Position numbers and translations under genes: made by a program. The notes beneath the pieces were generated by a model. The model saw only the letters and a list, made by a program, of their open reading frames with translations. It did no database searches and had not been told where the DNA came from. A stretch of DNA of 64,000 nucleotides from Amycolatopsis aidingensis (GTDB lineage: Bacteria > Actinomycetota > Actinomycetes > Mycobacteriales > Pseudonocardiaceae), in assembly GCF_018885265.1 (NCBI RefSeq), contig NZ_CP076538.1, positions 7,042,001 to 7,106,000 of the forward strand, written 5' to 3'. This document shows, one piece after another, positions 24,675-34,264 of this stretch; position 1 is the first letter of the stretch; each line of letters opens with the position of its first letter.

Positions 24675-26300
24675 ATGGACGCGATCACCACCACGCCCGC
24701 GCCCCGCAACGAACCCGTGCGGGACTACGCCCCCGGCTCCCCGGAACGGGAGAGCCTGGTCGCCAAGGTCAGCGAACTGGCAGGCAAGCAGCACGAGCTC
24801 ACCGTGACGATCGACGGTGAGCAGCGACTCGGTGGTGGCAGGCAGATCGACGTCGTGCAGCCGCACCGGCATGCGCATGTCCTCGGCAGCATGGGCAACG
24901 CCACACAGGCGGACGCCAAGTCCGCGGTGCAGGCCGCGCTGCGGGCGGCCGAGTCCTGGCGGCGGTTGCCCTTCGACGAGCGCGCCGCGGTGCTGCTGCG
25001 GGCGGCCGACCTGCTCTGCGGCCCGTGGCGGGACACCCTGAACGCCGCCACCATGCTCGGGCAGTCCAAGACGGTGCAGCAGGCCGAGATCGACTCCGCC
25101 TGTGAGCTGGCCGACTTCTGGCGGTTCAACGTGCACTACGCGCGGCAGATCCTGACCGAGCAGCCGGTCAGCTCGCCCGGGGTGTGGAACCGGCTGGACT
25201 ACCGCCCGCTGGAGGGGTTCGTCTACGCCGTCACCCCGTTCAACTTCACCGCCATCGCCGGCAACCTGCCCACCGCGCCCGCGCTGATGGGCAACACCGT
25301 GCTGTGGAAGCCCGCGCCGACCCAGGGCCTCGCCGCGCACCTCACCATGCGGCTGCTGGAGGAGGCAGGCATGCCGCCAGGGGTGATCAACCTGCTCACC
25401 GGGGACGGCATCGAGGTCTCCGAGGTGGTGCTGAACGACCCGGCGCTGGCCGGCCTGCACTTCACCGGTTCCTCGCAGACCTTCCAGCACCTGTGGGCCA
25501 CGGTGGGCACGAACATCGCGAACTACCACACCTACCCGCGGCTGGTCGGCGAGACCGGCGGCAAGGACTTCGTGCTGGCGCACCCCTCCGCCGATATCGA
25601 CGTGCTGCGCACCGCGCTGGTCCGCGGCGCCTTCGAGTTCCAGGGCCAGAAATGCTCGGCAGCCTCCCGCGCGTTCGTGCCCCGCTCGGTGTGGGACCGG
25701 ATGCGGGACGACTTTGTGTCCGAAGTGGACTCACTGAGCATGGGAGAGGTTACCGACCTCGGCAACTTCATGGGCGCGGTGATCGACCGGCGCAGCTTCG
25801 ACCGGCTCGCGGGCGTGCTGAAGATGGCCCACACCGACCCCACCCTGGAGGTCGTGGCCGGGGGAACCGCCGACGACTCGGCAGGCTACTTCGTCCGGCC
25901 CACCGTGCTGGTCGGCTCCGACCCCACACACGAGGTGTTCCGCACCGAGTACTTCGGGCCGGTGCTGGCGGTGCACGTATACCCGGACGAGGACTTCGAG
26001 CGGATCCTGCGGGAGCTGGACCAGGGCACCTCGTACGGGCTCACCGGTGCGTTCATCGCGCGGGACCGGCAGGCCATCGCGCGGGCGAGCGAGGCGCTGC
26101 GGTTCAGCGCGGGCAACTTCTACGTCAACGACAAGCCGACCGGCGCCGTGGTCGGCCAGCAACCCTTCGGCGGAGCCAGGGCCTCGGGCACCAATGACAA
26201 GGCCGGATCGGTCTACAACCTGCTGCGCTGGGCCAGCCCGCGCACGATCAAGGAGAACTTCGTCCCGCCGGTCACCTCCGGCTACCCGCACCAACGCTGA
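24675..26300 (+). CDS. pruA: L-glutamate gamma-semialdehyde (P5C) dehydrogenase
   Basis: A 541-residue NAD-dependent aldehyde dehydrogenase that oxidises glutamate semialdehyde/P5C to glutamate, the second step of proline breakdown. The catalytic Cys327 lies in FQGQKCSAASRAFVP; the general-base region GETGGKDF and the NAD-binding segment with KPAPTQGL are in place. Length and motifs fit the stand-alone PruA/RocA type, not fused PutA. AGGAGG precedes ATG 24675. It is followed 13 bp later by proline dehydrogenase; substrate channelling between the two is known in this family. Confidence 0.96.
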   Translation: MDAITTTPAPRNEPVRDYAPGSPERESLVAKVSELAGKQHELTVTIDGEQRLGGGRQIDVVQPHRHAHVLGSMGNATQADAKSAVQAALRAAESWRRLPFDERAAVLLRAADLLCGPWRDTLNAATMLGQSKTVQQAEIDSACELADFWRFNVHYARQILTEQPVSSPGVWNRLDYRPLEGFVYAVTPFNFTAIAGNLPTAPALMGNTVLWKPAPTQGLAAHLTMRLLEEAGMPPGVINLLTGDGIEVSEVVLNDPALAGLHFTGSSQTFQHLWATVGTNIANYHTYPRLVGETGGKDFVLAHPSADIDVLRTALVRGAFEFQGQKCSAASRAFVPRSVWDRMRDDFVSEVDSLSMGEVTDLGNFMGAVIDRRSFDRLAGVLKMAHTDPTLEVVAGGTADDSAGYFVRPTVLVGSDPTHEVFRTEYFGPVLAVHVYPDEDFERILRELDQGTSYGLTGAFIARDRQAIARASEALRFSAGNFYVNDKPTGAVVGQQPFGGARASGTNDKAGSVYNLLRWASPRTIKENFVPPVTSGYPHQR

Positions 26301-26313
26301 CAAGGAGTCACCC

Positions 26314-27240
26314 ATGCTCCGTTCCGCACTGATCGCCGCCTCGAAGTCGGCCGGGGTCCGCAGCCTGGCCGAACGCACCCCGCTGGTCCGCCCGATCGTG
26401 GACCGGTTCGTGGCGGGCACCGGTGTCGAGGCCGCCATCCACACGGCGGCCGAACTCAGCACCGACCGGTTCGTATCCCTGGACCACCTCGGTGAGGACA
26501 CCGGGGACCGGGCCCAGGCCGACGCCACCGTGCAGGCCTACCGTGCGCTGCTCGCCCGGCTCGCGGACACCGGTCTCGCATCGCGGGCCGAGGTCTCGGT
26601 GAAGCTGTCCGCACTGGGCCAGGCGCTGGCCATCGACGGCGACAAGATCGCGCTGGAGAACGCCCGGCTGATCTGCGCGGCGGCCACGGCGGCAGGCACC
26701 ACCGTCACGGTCGACATGGAGGACCACACCACCACCGACTCCACCTTGGCCATCGTGCGCGACCTGCGGCTGGACTACCCGGACACCGGCGCGGTACTAC
26801 AGGCATACCTGCGGCGCACCGAGGCGGACTGCCGGGATCTCGCCGGGCCGGGGTCCAGGGTGCGGTTGTGTAAGGGCGCCTATAACGAACCGGAGTCGGT
26901 CGCCTTCCGGGACAAGTCCGAAGTGGACAAGTCCTATGTGCGCTGCCTGCGAGTACTGATGGCGGGCGAGGGTTACCCGATGGTGGCCACCCACGACCCG
27001 AGGTTGATCGACATCGGCAAGGAGCTGGCGCGGCGGGCCGGTCGCGGCGGCACGGACTACGAGTTCCAGATGCTGTACGGCATCCGGCAGGCCGAACAGC
27101 GGGCGCTCGCCGCCTCCGGGCTGCGGATGCGGGTGTACGTGCCCTACGGCACGGAGTGGTTCCCGTACTTCATGCGCAGGCTCGGCGAGCGGCCCGCGAA
27201 CCTGGCCTTCTTCGCCCGCTCCTTCCTCACCAGGAGCTGA
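26314..27240 (+). CDS. pruB: Proline dehydrogenase
   Basis: A 308-residue flavoenzyme with a TIM-barrel fold that oxidises L-proline to P5C and feeds electrons to the quinone pool. Recognisable blocks are VSVKLSALGQ, VTVDMEDHTTTD, VRLCKGAYNEPE, MVATHDP, EFQMLYGIR and VYVPYGTEW. It is the short monofunctional form. AAGGAG lies 6 bp before ATG 26314; the longer open frame upstream is a shadow of pruA. It forms an operon with pruA under PruC control and is closed by a strong terminator. Confidence 0.96.
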   Translation: MLRSALIAASKSAGVRSLAERTPLVRPIVDRFVAGTGVEAAIHTAAELSTDRFVSLDHLGEDTGDRAQADATVQAYRALLARLADTGLASRAEVSVKLSALGQALAIDGDKIALENARLICAAATAAGTTVTVDMEDHTTTDSTLAIVRDLRLDYPDTGAVLQAYLRRTEADCRDLAGPGSRVRLCKGAYNEPESVAFRDKSEVDKSYVRCLRVLMAGEGYPMVATHDPRLIDIGKELARRAGRGGTDYEFQMLYGIRQAEQRALAASGLRMRVYVPYGTEWFPYFMRRLGERPANLAFFARSFLTRS

Positions 27241-27250
27241 GCCGGACCGG

Positions 27251-27290
27251 GGGTCGTGCGTGTGCCATCCGGGCGGGACACGCACGACCC
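27251..27290. terminator. Terminator between pruB and the convergent metallothionein-like gene
   Basis: A perfect 13-bp stem (27251-27263 with 27278-27290) and a 14-nt loop begin 10 bp after the pruB stop. The convergent gene ends 18 bp beyond, so the hairpin can serve both strands. Confidence 0.85.
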
Positions 27291-27307
27291 TCGCCCTGCC
27301 AACAGGC

Positions 27308-27565
27308 TCAGGCCGAGGTGGTGGTCACCGCGTCCCGCGCCTCCTTGCCGGTCGGGCCTGCCTGCCGGGCGCAGTGGGCGCAGCAGTAGAACCGGCCGTC
27401 CACCTGCACGCCGTGGCCGATCACCCGGCAACTGCAGTGCTCGCAGATGGGCGCGAGCCGGTTGATGGCGCATTCGAAGGAGTCGAACGTGTGCCTGCCG
27501 CCATCACGGGTGTGGACCTCGAACGCCAGGTCGTAGTCGTTGCCGCAGACCTCGCAGGTCGCCAT
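27308..27565 (-). CDS. Metallothionein-like Cys-rich metal-binding protein
   Basis: An 85-residue protein with nine cysteines. An N-terminal CEVC pair and FECA precede a core of the form CEHCSCRV ... RFYCCAHCAR (about 41-66). That core matches the arrangement of cyanobacterial SmtA-type metallothionein (CxxCxC...YYCCxxCA). It may bind zinc in a small cluster for storage or transfer. The N-terminal half is not found in SmtA and may be a separate zinc-binding treble-clef element. It is monocistronic; no metal regulator is adjacent. Confidence 0.7.
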   Translation of the reverse strand: MATCEVCGNDYDLAFEVHTRDGGRHTFDSFECAINRLAPICEHCSCRVIGHGVQVDGRFYCCAHCARQAGPTGKEARDAVTTTSA

Positions 27566-27638
27566 GGTGGATCACCCTTCCGTCTCGGATGCGGGTGTAG
27601 TGATTCCCGCATGGATGCCACCCGAAACCCGGAGTGGA

Positions 27639-28427
27639 TCAGCGGCCGGTGAACCGGGCCTCCCGCCGTTCGACGAAACTCTGCAGCCCTTCCCTGGCGT
27701 CCTCGCTGGCCAGGATGCCGGGCAGCAGCTCACGCAGGTGATCGGCCGCGGCCCGCTCGGACTCGGCGCGCTGCGCGAGGCGGGCGTTGGCCAGGGTGCC
27801 CTGCACGCCGAGCGGGGCCTGCGCTGCGATCACCCTGGCCAGCTCGGTGGCGCGTTCGAGCTGCTCGCCTGCCGGGACGACCTCCTGGACCAGCCCGATG
27901 CGGTGGGCCTCGGCCGCGCCGAACTCCTCCCCGGTGAGCAGGAAGCGCATGGCGTTGCCCCAGCCGAGCTGCGCGGGAGCACGCAGGGTCGCCCCGCCGA
28001 ATGGCAGGATGCCCCGGCCGATCTCCAGCTGCCGGAACCGCACGTCCTCGGCCGACACCACGATGTCGCTGGCCAGCGCGAGCTCGATGGACAGGGTGAA
28101 GGCGATGCCCTGCACGGCGAGGACCACCGGCTTACCGACCGGCTCGTTCCACAACCCGAACGGGTCATGCCTGCCGTCCCCGGAGAGCGCGCCAGGGCCG
28201 TGCTCGGCCACGGCGGGCGAGACGTCGGCGAGATCCAGTCCGGCGCAGAAGTGGTCGCCGTGCCCGAAGAGCACGCCGGCCCGCAGCTCGGGGTCGTCGG
28301 CAAGCTGGTCGTAGGCCGCGCTGACCGCGGAGATCGTCGCCAGGTCCCAAGCATTGCGTTTCTCCGGCCGGTTCACCCCGATGAGCAGCACATGACCGTC
28401 CCGCTGCACGGTGACTCGCTCAGACAT
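27639..28427 (-). CDS. Crotonase / enoyl-CoA hydratase family protein
   Basis: A 262-residue crotonase-fold enzyme. The oxyanion-hole segments DHFCAGLDLADV (about 58-69) and VQGIAFTLSIELALASDI are present. The second canonical glutamate region reads GILPFGGATLR, so the exact hydratase activity is uncertain and it may act on another acyl-CoA. AGGAGG precedes ATG 28427. The longer frame upstream overlaps the quinone oxidoreductase gene and is a shadow. It lies 50 bp after that oxidoreductase on the same strand and may be cotranscribed. Confidence 0.88.
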   Translation of the reverse strand: MSERVTVQRDGHVLLIGVNRPEKRNAWDLATISAVSAAYDQLADDPELRAGVLFGHGDHFCAGLDLADVSPAVAEHGPGALSGDGRHDPFGLWNEPVGKPVVLAVQGIAFTLSIELALASDIVVSAEDVRFRQLEIGRGILPFGGATLRAPAQLGWGNAMRFLLTGEEFGAAEAHRIGLVQEVVPAGEQLERATELARVIAAQAPLGVQGTLANARLAQRAESERAAADHLRELLPGILASEDAREGLQSFVERREARFTGR

Positions 28428-28477
28428 CCATCCTCCTACTGGTCGGTAACTACCCGACACAGTAGGCGGTTCCCTGC

Positions 28478-29467
28478 TCAGGGCCGCAACACCACCTTGC
28501 CGGTGGTGCGCCGGTTCTCCAGCGCGGTGTGCGCCGTGGACGCCTCGGCCAGCGCGAATGGCTCGTGCACCAGCGGGGTCAGCCTGCCATCGGCCAGCGC
28601 GGCCAGCGACTCCTCCTCCAGCCCGCGCAGGCCGCCGGGCCTGCGCTGCCACAGCCGGGGACCCAGTGCGACCGAGGCGGTCAGCCCGCGGGAGAACAGG
28701 TCGGTGGTGTCGAGCCGCACCGGATCCTGCCCACGGGCCCAGCCGAACATGATGATCCGGCCGCCGGCGCCGAGCAGGTCGAAGGCCGCCCGGCCGGCGC
28801 GCCCGCCCACGCCGTCCAGCACCGCGGTGACCTCCCGCCCGTCCAGCCATTCCCGCACCCGCTCCGGCCAGTCCTCCTCGGTGTAGTCGGCGGAGAAGGT
28901 CGCCCCGAGCTCCCCGACCCTGGCGACCTTCTCCGCACCCCCAGCCAGCCCGACCACGGTGGCGCCGATATTGCGCGCCTCCTGCACCAGCAGGTTGCCG
29001 ATCCCGCCCGCGGCGGCGGGCACCAGGACGACATCCTCCGCGGTCAGCTGCGCCACATGCAGGATGCCGATGGTGGTGCGGCCGGTGCCGATCATCGCCA
29101 CGGCCGCCTCCTCGCTCACCCCGTCCGGTAACGCATGCAGCGAACCGGCCTTGGCGAGGACCCGCTCGGCGTAACCTCCGTTCGCCTGACCGAGATGCAC
29201 CACGACCCGCCTGCCGAGCCAGTCCCCTTCCACCCGCTCGCCGATCTCGTCCACCACCCCGGCCACTTCCCGGCCCGGGGTCATCGGCAGCTCCGGGGGC
29301 GCGAACGGACCACCGGACCCGCCCTGCCGGATCGTGGTGTCCACCACGTGCACCCCGGCCGCCGACACCGCGACGCGGACCTCACCGGGTCCCGGCCGCG
29401 GATCCTCGACCTCCTCGTAGCGCAGGTTCTCGGCCGGGCCGAACGCGTACTGGCGGATGGCGTACAT
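28478..29467 (-). CDS. Medium-chain dehydrogenase, quinone oxidoreductase type
   Basis: A 329-residue MDR-superfamily enzyme that reduces quinones or activated double bonds with NADPH. The N-terminal GroES-like half includes TPGREVAGVV; the Rossmann motif is AAAGGIGNLLVQEA (about 149-162). No zinc-ligand Cys/His set of alcohol dehydrogenases is present, as expected for the QOR subgroup. ATG start. The upstream region 29505-29535 contains CTAG-rich repeats (TAGAACCTCGAGCTAGCTAGA) that could be an operator. Confidence 0.88.
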   Translation of the reverse strand: MYAIRQYAFGPAENLRYEEVEDPRPGPGEVRVAVSAAGVHVVDTTIRQGGSGGPFAPPELPMTPGREVAGVVDEIGERVEGDWLGRRVVVHLGQANGGYAERVLAKAGSLHALPDGVSEEAAVAMIGTGRTTIGILHVAQLTAEDVVLVPAAAGGIGNLLVQEARNIGATVVGLAGGAEKVARVGELGATFSADYTEEDWPERVREWLDGREVTAVLDGVGGRAGRAAFDLLGAGGRIIMFGWARGQDPVRLDTTDLFSRGLTASVALGPRLWQRRPGGLRGLEEESLAALADGRLTPLVHEPFALAEASTAHTALENRRTTGKVVLRP

Positions 29468-29598
29468 GGCGGGTCTCCGTACTGTTCGCTGCTCATCGAC
29501 TGCGCTCGACGCTAGAACCTCGAGCTAGCTAGAAGTCAACCGCGCGGAGCACCGGCGGTAACCTTGGTCGGTTCGGCCGACGCGATGGGAGGTCCCGG

Positions 29599-30795
29599 AT
29601 GACTCGGCACGTACTCATCGCGGGCGGCGGTATCGCCGGTTCGGCGGCTGCGCTGGCGCTGCGCAGGGCCGGGATGGCCGTGACCGTGTACGAGGCGCGG
29701 CTGGATGCGGGCGACTATTCCGGAGCCGCACTCCGGCTGCCCCGCAACGGGCTGGACGCGCTGCGGGCGATCGAGGCGCACCAGGCCGTCGTCGCGGTGT
29801 CCGCCCCGCTACCCCGGACCGAGCTGCTTTCCGGGACCGGCAGGCTCCTCGGCACGGTGGCCCTCAGCACCGGGTCCGAGCAGGAGCAACCACGTGCGCT
29901 GACCAGGGCGCAGCTGGCCGGGGCGCTGCGCGCGGAGGCCGTCCGGCAGGGCGCGCGGCTCGAACTCGGCAGGAGCCTGCGCACGGCCGAGCGGACCGGC
30001 AGCGGGGTGCTGGCCACCTTCGCCGATAGCGGCACCGCGGAGGGCGAGGTGCTGATCGGGGCGGACGGGGTGCACTCCACCGTGCGCGGCCTGGTCGATC
30101 CGGCCGCGCCGGAGCCGCGTTTCTGCGGTACGCACATCCGCTACGGCTACACCCCGCGGACCGTGCAGGCCCCGCCCGCACCGGAGGCTTTCCGGATCTT
30201 CTGGGGCCGGAACGCGACCTTCGGCTACACCAGCGCCACCGGGGACTACTACTGGTTCGCCGGTATCCCGGCGCGAGAGCCGTTACCCACCACCGCGGCG
30301 GCCGAACTGGAGGGCAGCAGGCAGTGGCTGCTCGGGCTATTCCGCCGCGACCGCACACCCGCCACGGCGATCATCCGGGACGCCGAGGTCATCCTCGCAA
30401 CCAACCCGCGAGCGGTACCCGGCCTTTCCAGCTGGCACAACGGGTCCATGGTGGTGATCGGGGACGCCGCGCATGCCGTTCCGCCCGCCACCGAGCAGGG
30501 CGCGGCGCTGGCCATCGAGGACGCCGTGGTGCTCGCCCAAAGCCTGCGGGACGCCGGGGACACCGGGCAGGCGCTCAGCGCCTTCGAGGCGGCACGCCGG
30601 GAGCGGGTCGAGCGGGTGGCCGCCCGCGGTGCCGGACAGACCGCGCGGCTGCGGGCCAGGACCGGCTGGCTGGCCCGGCGGAAACGCGACCGGGCGATGG
30701 CGGAGGCGGTACGCGGCGGCGCGCTGGCGCCACCGGCCTGGCTGCATGATTTCCACCTGGACTGGGAGGAACGGACCTCCGGGACGGGAGACTAA
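29599..30795 (+). CDS. FAD-dependent monooxygenase, PHBH-like
   Basis: A 398-residue group A flavoprotein monooxygenase. It has the N-terminal dinucleotide motif GGGIAGSAAAL, the mid-sequence block GADGVHSTVR that contacts FAD, and the C-terminal GDAAHAVPPATEQGAALAIE that closes the FAD site. It should hydroxylate an aromatic or related substrate using NAD(P)H and O2; the substrate is not evident from the neighbours. GGAGG lies about 10 bp upstream of ATG 29599. Its stop overlaps the convergent lipoprotein gene by 4 bp. Confidence 0.88.
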   Translation: MTRHVLIAGGGIAGSAAALALRRAGMAVTVYEARLDAGDYSGAALRLPRNGLDALRAIEAHQAVVAVSAPLPRTELLSGTGRLLGTVALSTGSEQEQPRALTRAQLAGALRAEAVRQGARLELGRSLRTAERTGSGVLATFADSGTAEGEVLIGADGVHSTVRGLVDPAAPEPRFCGTHIRYGYTPRTVQAPPAPEAFRIFWGRNATFGYTSATGDYYWFAGIPAREPLPTTAAAELEGSRQWLLGLFRRDRTPATAIIRDAEVILATNPRAVPGLSSWHNGSMVVIGDAAHAVPPATEQGAALAIEDAVVLAQSLRDAGDTGQALSAFEAARRERVERVAARGAGQTARLRARTGWLARRKRDRAMAEAVRGGALAPPAWLHDFHLDWEERTSGTGD

Positions 30796-31295
30796 GCCAC
30801 TTCGGCCACGTACCGCACCGTGGCGTCCCGCCAGGAGGTGGTCACCTCCCAGCAGCCTGCCGCCAGGGACCGGAACACCGTCGGCCACCATTCGGACGGG
30901 GTGGTCTGCGCCGCGCGGGCGTACCCGCCCGTCTCCGCCCGGACCGAGCCGGAGCCGTCCAGGCGTCGCGCCCGCACCGTGGGCGGTCCGTCGGCTTCGG
31001 TCAGCCTGCCGTCCTCGGTGGTGACCGTCGGGTACTTGACGACATGGTTGGCGTCCTCGGCACGCTGGGTCCTGGAGTCGTCCAGCCACCACGCATGCAC
31101 CCACAGGCCGTCCCGGCCGTGCCAGGGGGCTTCGCGGGTGGACTGCCGGAGTATCGAGGGCATCGAGTCCGGCCGCTCCGGCATGGTGACCGCGCAGTCC
31201 GGCTTCCCGGCATCGCCCGGTTCCGCCGGGCCGGGGCTGCACCCGGCCGCGCCGCAGGCCACCACGGCGAGCAGAACGGGGAACAGGACACGCAT
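30792..31295 (-). CDS. Lipoprotein of unknown function
   Basis: A 167-residue protein starting with a signal peptide (MRVLFPVLLAVVACGAAGC) that ends in a lipobox, so it should be anchored outside the membrane. The mature part has conserved-looking Trp residues (WWLDDSRTQ, SEWWPTVFRSLAAGCWEV) but no family I recognise. ATG 31295 was preferred over a longer frame because it places the signal peptide at the N-terminus. It is convergent with the monooxygenase, with a 4-bp overlap. Confidence 0.72.
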   Translation of the reverse strand: MRVLFPVLLAVVACGAAGCSPGPAEPGDAGKPDCAVTMPERPDSMPSILRQSTREAPWHGRDGLWVHAWWLDDSRTQRAEDANHVVKYPTVTTEDGRLTEADGPPTVRARRLDGSGSVRAETGGYARAAQTTPSEWWPTVFRSLAAGCWEVTTSWRDATVRYVAEVA

Positions 31296-31463
31296 TGCCG
31301 GAAGTGTGACACGAGCCACTGACCCGGAACAACGGTGCCTGCCTGGCGACCGGGACCCTGTCTGGCGACCACTATGAACTCAATCGCGACCGGCCACCGC
31401 CACCGTGCCTAGCATCACACCTCCCCGGTGCGAGGGCGCACCGCAGACCAACGGAGGTCGCCC

Positions 31464-32909
31464 GTGGATACGCGTCAGCCGGCGAATCGGCCGTACCGGA
31501 TCACGGTGGTGGCCACCCTGCTGGTGGCCGCCCTCGGCAGTGGTCTGCCTGCCAGTGGCGCCGAGCCACCCGCGGCGCGCGAACGTCCTGCTCCTGGGGC
31601 CTGCCCTGAGGAGATCACGGTGCCCGCGAGGTGCTACTCCGGGCGGGACGGCCATGGTGCCTACTACTCGATCGCCATCCCGCGGCGGTGGAACGGATCC
31701 CTGGTGCTGCACGCCCACGGCGGGCCCGGCCTGACCACGGGTTCGGATCCGGAACGCAGCGGCAAGGACCTCGCCCGGTGGGCGGTAATGGTGCGCGAGG
31801 GCTACGCCTGGGCCGGATCGGCTTACCGGCGCGGTGGCTACGGGGTGCGGATGGCCGCCGAGGACACCGAGAACCTGCGGCGACTGTTCGTGCGGAACTT
31901 CGGCCTGCCACACACGACCCTGCTGCACGGGCAGTCCTGGGGCGGGAACGTGGCGGCGAAGGTCGCCGAGATCCACGGCACCTGGCCGCGGCGCCGGTAT
32001 GACGGCGTGTTGCTGACCAACGGGATGCTCGCAGGCGGCTCGCGGGGCTACGACTACCGGCTGGACCTGCGGGTGGTCTACCAGTACTACTGCGGCAACC
32101 ACCCGCGTCCCACCGAACCGCAGTATCCACTGTGGATGGGTCTGCGCGCGGACTCCACGATGACCAAGGCCGGGCTGCGCGCCAGGATCCAGGAGTGCAC
32201 CGGTTTCGCGTCGGCACCGGGCGAGCGAACCCCGCGGCAGCGGCGGAACCTGAGCGATATCCTCGCCGTGACCGGGATTCCGGAACGCACGCTGGAATCT
32301 CACCTGCGTTTCGCGACCTTCACCTTCCGCGATATCGTGCACAACCGGCTCGGCGGCCGGAATCCCTTCAGCAACCGGACCATCCGCTACACCGGTTCGC
32401 ATGACGACGCGGCACTCAACGCCGGTGTACAACGGTTCACCGCGGACCCTTCCGCGGTACGGGACCTTTCCTTCGACAGCGACCCCACCGGGGCCGTCTC
32501 GATTCCGGTGCTCACCCTGCACGCGATCGACGACCCGACCGCGTTCGTCGAACACGAGGCGGCCTACCGTGCCAGCCTGCGCGGCTCGCGCGCAGATGGA
32601 AGGCTCGTGCAGACCTTCACCAGGGAGGACGAGCACAGCACACTGAGCACTTCCGAGTACGCGACGGCCATCGACGAGCTGGCGACCTGGGTACGCACCG
32701 GCCGCAAGCCCGCGCCCGCCGATATCGCCGCCGCCTGCCCGGCACATGACGAGGCCTACCGCACCAGATGCTTCTACGACCCCGGGTACGTCCCCGCCGC
32801 GTACTCGTCCCTGGCGTACCCGCGCCCCGGCGGCACGCACTGGCCCGCGCTCTCCCCGCTGGCGGAATGGCTGCTGCGATTCCGGCCCGGCGTGGGAATC
32901 CCGGCCTGA
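31464..32909 (+). CDS. Secreted alpha/beta-hydrolase
   Basis: A 481-residue alpha/beta-hydrolase fold protein with a signal peptide ending near ASGAEPPAA (about 30-40). The oxyanion block LHAHGGPG and nucleophile elbow GQSWGG are clear. It resembles secreted actinobacterial peptidase/esterase-like hydrolases, but the substrate is unknown. Several cysteines (RCYSG, IQECTG, AACPAH, TRCFYD) are probably disulfide-bonded outside the cell. GTG 31464 has GGAGG 6 bp upstream. Confidence 0.82.
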   Translation: MDTRQPANRPYRITVVATLLVAALGSGLPASGAEPPAARERPAPGACPEEITVPARCYSGRDGHGAYYSIAIPRRWNGSLVLHAHGGPGLTTGSDPERSGKDLARWAVMVREGYAWAGSAYRRGGYGVRMAAEDTENLRRLFVRNFGLPHTTLLHGQSWGGNVAAKVAEIHGTWPRRRYDGVLLTNGMLAGGSRGYDYRLDLRVVYQYYCGNHPRPTEPQYPLWMGLRADSTMTKAGLRARIQECTGFASAPGERTPRQRRNLSDILAVTGIPERTLESHLRFATFTFRDIVHNRLGGRNPFSNRTIRYTGSHDDAALNAGVQRFTADPSAVRDLSFDSDPTGAVSIPVLTLHAIDDPTAFVEHEAAYRASLRGSRADGRLVQTFTREDEHSTLSTSEYATAIDELATWVRTGRKPAPADIAAACPAHDEAYRTRCFYDPGYVPAAYSSLAYPRPGGTHWPALSPLAEWLLRFRPGVGIPA

Positions 32910-32940
32910 ACGAAGCCCGGCGGACCCACCACTGTGGACG

Positions 32941-33486
32941 CTAGACCGCGGGAGCCGGACCCGCCGTGACGGCACCGACTTCGAGGGCGCGGTGTCCCGG
33001 CCTGGCGTCGATCCCGCCGAGGGACCAGTTCAGCCCGATCTCCGGATCGATGTGGTCGCCATGCGGGTTGCGGTCCGACGGCACCGTCACGGTGATCGTG
33101 TCCGGCGTCTGCTGCTGCCCTGCCGGGCCGATCGCCGTCCAGTGCAGCGGCACATAGGCCGACCCGCCGCTGTTCAGCCCGACCGCGGGGGCGTCCTCCG
33201 GGGCGGTGTGCCGGACCCGCACGCCCGCGGCGCCGGTGACATCGACCGGCAGCGTGCCGGGCAGCACGCAACGTTCCCCCTGCCTGGCGGTGAACTCGAT
33301 CGCACCGTGCCGCGAGCCCATCCCGGCTCCGCCGTACACCAGCTTGGTACTCACCTGGTTGGCGGTGCACTCGAAAACGGTCGGCTCCGCACTGGCGGCA
33401 CCGGCCGCGAAGGTGGCGACCCCGGCGGTCACCCCGGCGACGGCGAGGGCCGCGGTGGTCCGGCGGATCATGCTGCGTGTGGTCAT
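32941..33486 (-). CDS. Secreted DUF4232-like protein
   Basis: A 181-residue protein with a Sec signal peptide (about 1-33, cleavage near ASAEP). The mature domain has the DUF4232 pattern: an early CTANQV block, FTARQGERCVLPG and a C-terminal beta-rich part. Two cysteines would form the usual disulfide. The function of the family is unknown. ATG 33486 follows GGAAGGAAAG; longer upstream frames are not codon-biased. It ends 31 bp from the convergent alpha/beta-hydrolase gene. Confidence 0.78.
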   Translation of the reverse strand: MTTRSMIRRTTAALAVAGVTAGVATFAAGAASAEPTVFECTANQVSTKLVYGGAGMGSRHGAIEFTARQGERCVLPGTLPVDVTGAAGVRVRHTAPEDAPAVGLNSGGSAYVPLHWTAIGPAGQQQTPDTITVTVPSDRNPHGDHIDPEIGLNWSLGGIDARPGHRALEVGAVTAGPAPAV

Positions 33487-33764
33487 CGGCTTTCCTTCCC
33501 TGCGCTGGCCGTCCGGGCTTGCCGCCCGGCGGCAGGGGACCGGAGGTGATCCTTCACCTCCGGTCGCTCTCACCGGGGTAGATGTCCACACCCCCGGCGC
33601 CGATGCCCCTGGGTGGGATCGGCCCCAGAAAAGCAACCTCCGGCCGGTCCCGGCCGTCAGCACAATCTCTACCCTTGCGTGAGGATAGGGTTGTGGCGAC
33701 CAGGGGCACCGGCCCCGCGTGGCCGGTACGGTGGTCGGATCCAGGCGCGGGAAGCGAGGTTGGC

Positions 33765-34181
33765 GTGGCCGAACACATGCAGATCGGCGAGGTGGCCGAG
33801 CGCACCGGCCTGTCCCTGCGCACGATCCGGTACTACGAGGAGGTCGGGCTCGTCCGGCCGAGTGCACGCAGCCAGGGCGGCTTCCGGCTGTACACCGATC
33901 CGGACGTGGCACGCCTGCTGCTGATCAAGCGGATGAAGCCACTCGGGTTCCAGCTCGAGGAGATGCGGGAGCTGCTGGCGGTGTTGCGGCCGGACGATAC
34001 CGGCGCGGCAGGGGCCGGTGGACTTGGCGCTGAGGAGGCGGAGCGGCTGCGCGGGTTCAGCGAGGCCGCCGAGCGGCGGTGTGCCGAGTTGCGCGCCAAA
34101 CTGGAGGACGCCGAGGCGTTCGCCGGGATGCTGCGGCGGCGACTCGATGAGCGGACCTCCGGCGCGGTGCGCAGCGGTTGA
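33765..34181 (+). CDS. MerR-family transcriptional regulator
   Basis: A 138-residue MerR regulator. The winged helix (MQIGEVAERTGLSLRTIRYY, about 5-24, then EEVGLVRPSARS) is followed by a coiled-coil dimerisation helix (about 85-130). No cysteine lies in the effector region, so a metal ligand is unlikely. GTG 33765 has GAGG 6 bp upstream; ATG 33777 is the alternative. No divergent target gene with a MerR-type spacer is obvious. Confidence 0.9.
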   Translation: MAEHMQIGEVAERTGLSLRTIRYYEEVGLVRPSARSQGGFRLYTDPDVARLLLIKRMKPLGFQLEEMRELLAVLRPDDTGAAGAGGLGAEEAERLRGFSEAAERRCAELRAKLEDAEAFAGMLRRRLDERTSGAVRSG

Positions 34182-34264
34182 TATCGGGCAGGAAGCCCCA
34201 CAGGTCCAGCCCGGGCCAACCGCCGCGGGAGCGTACTGTGACGTGAGAGTAGAGTTCGAACGCA

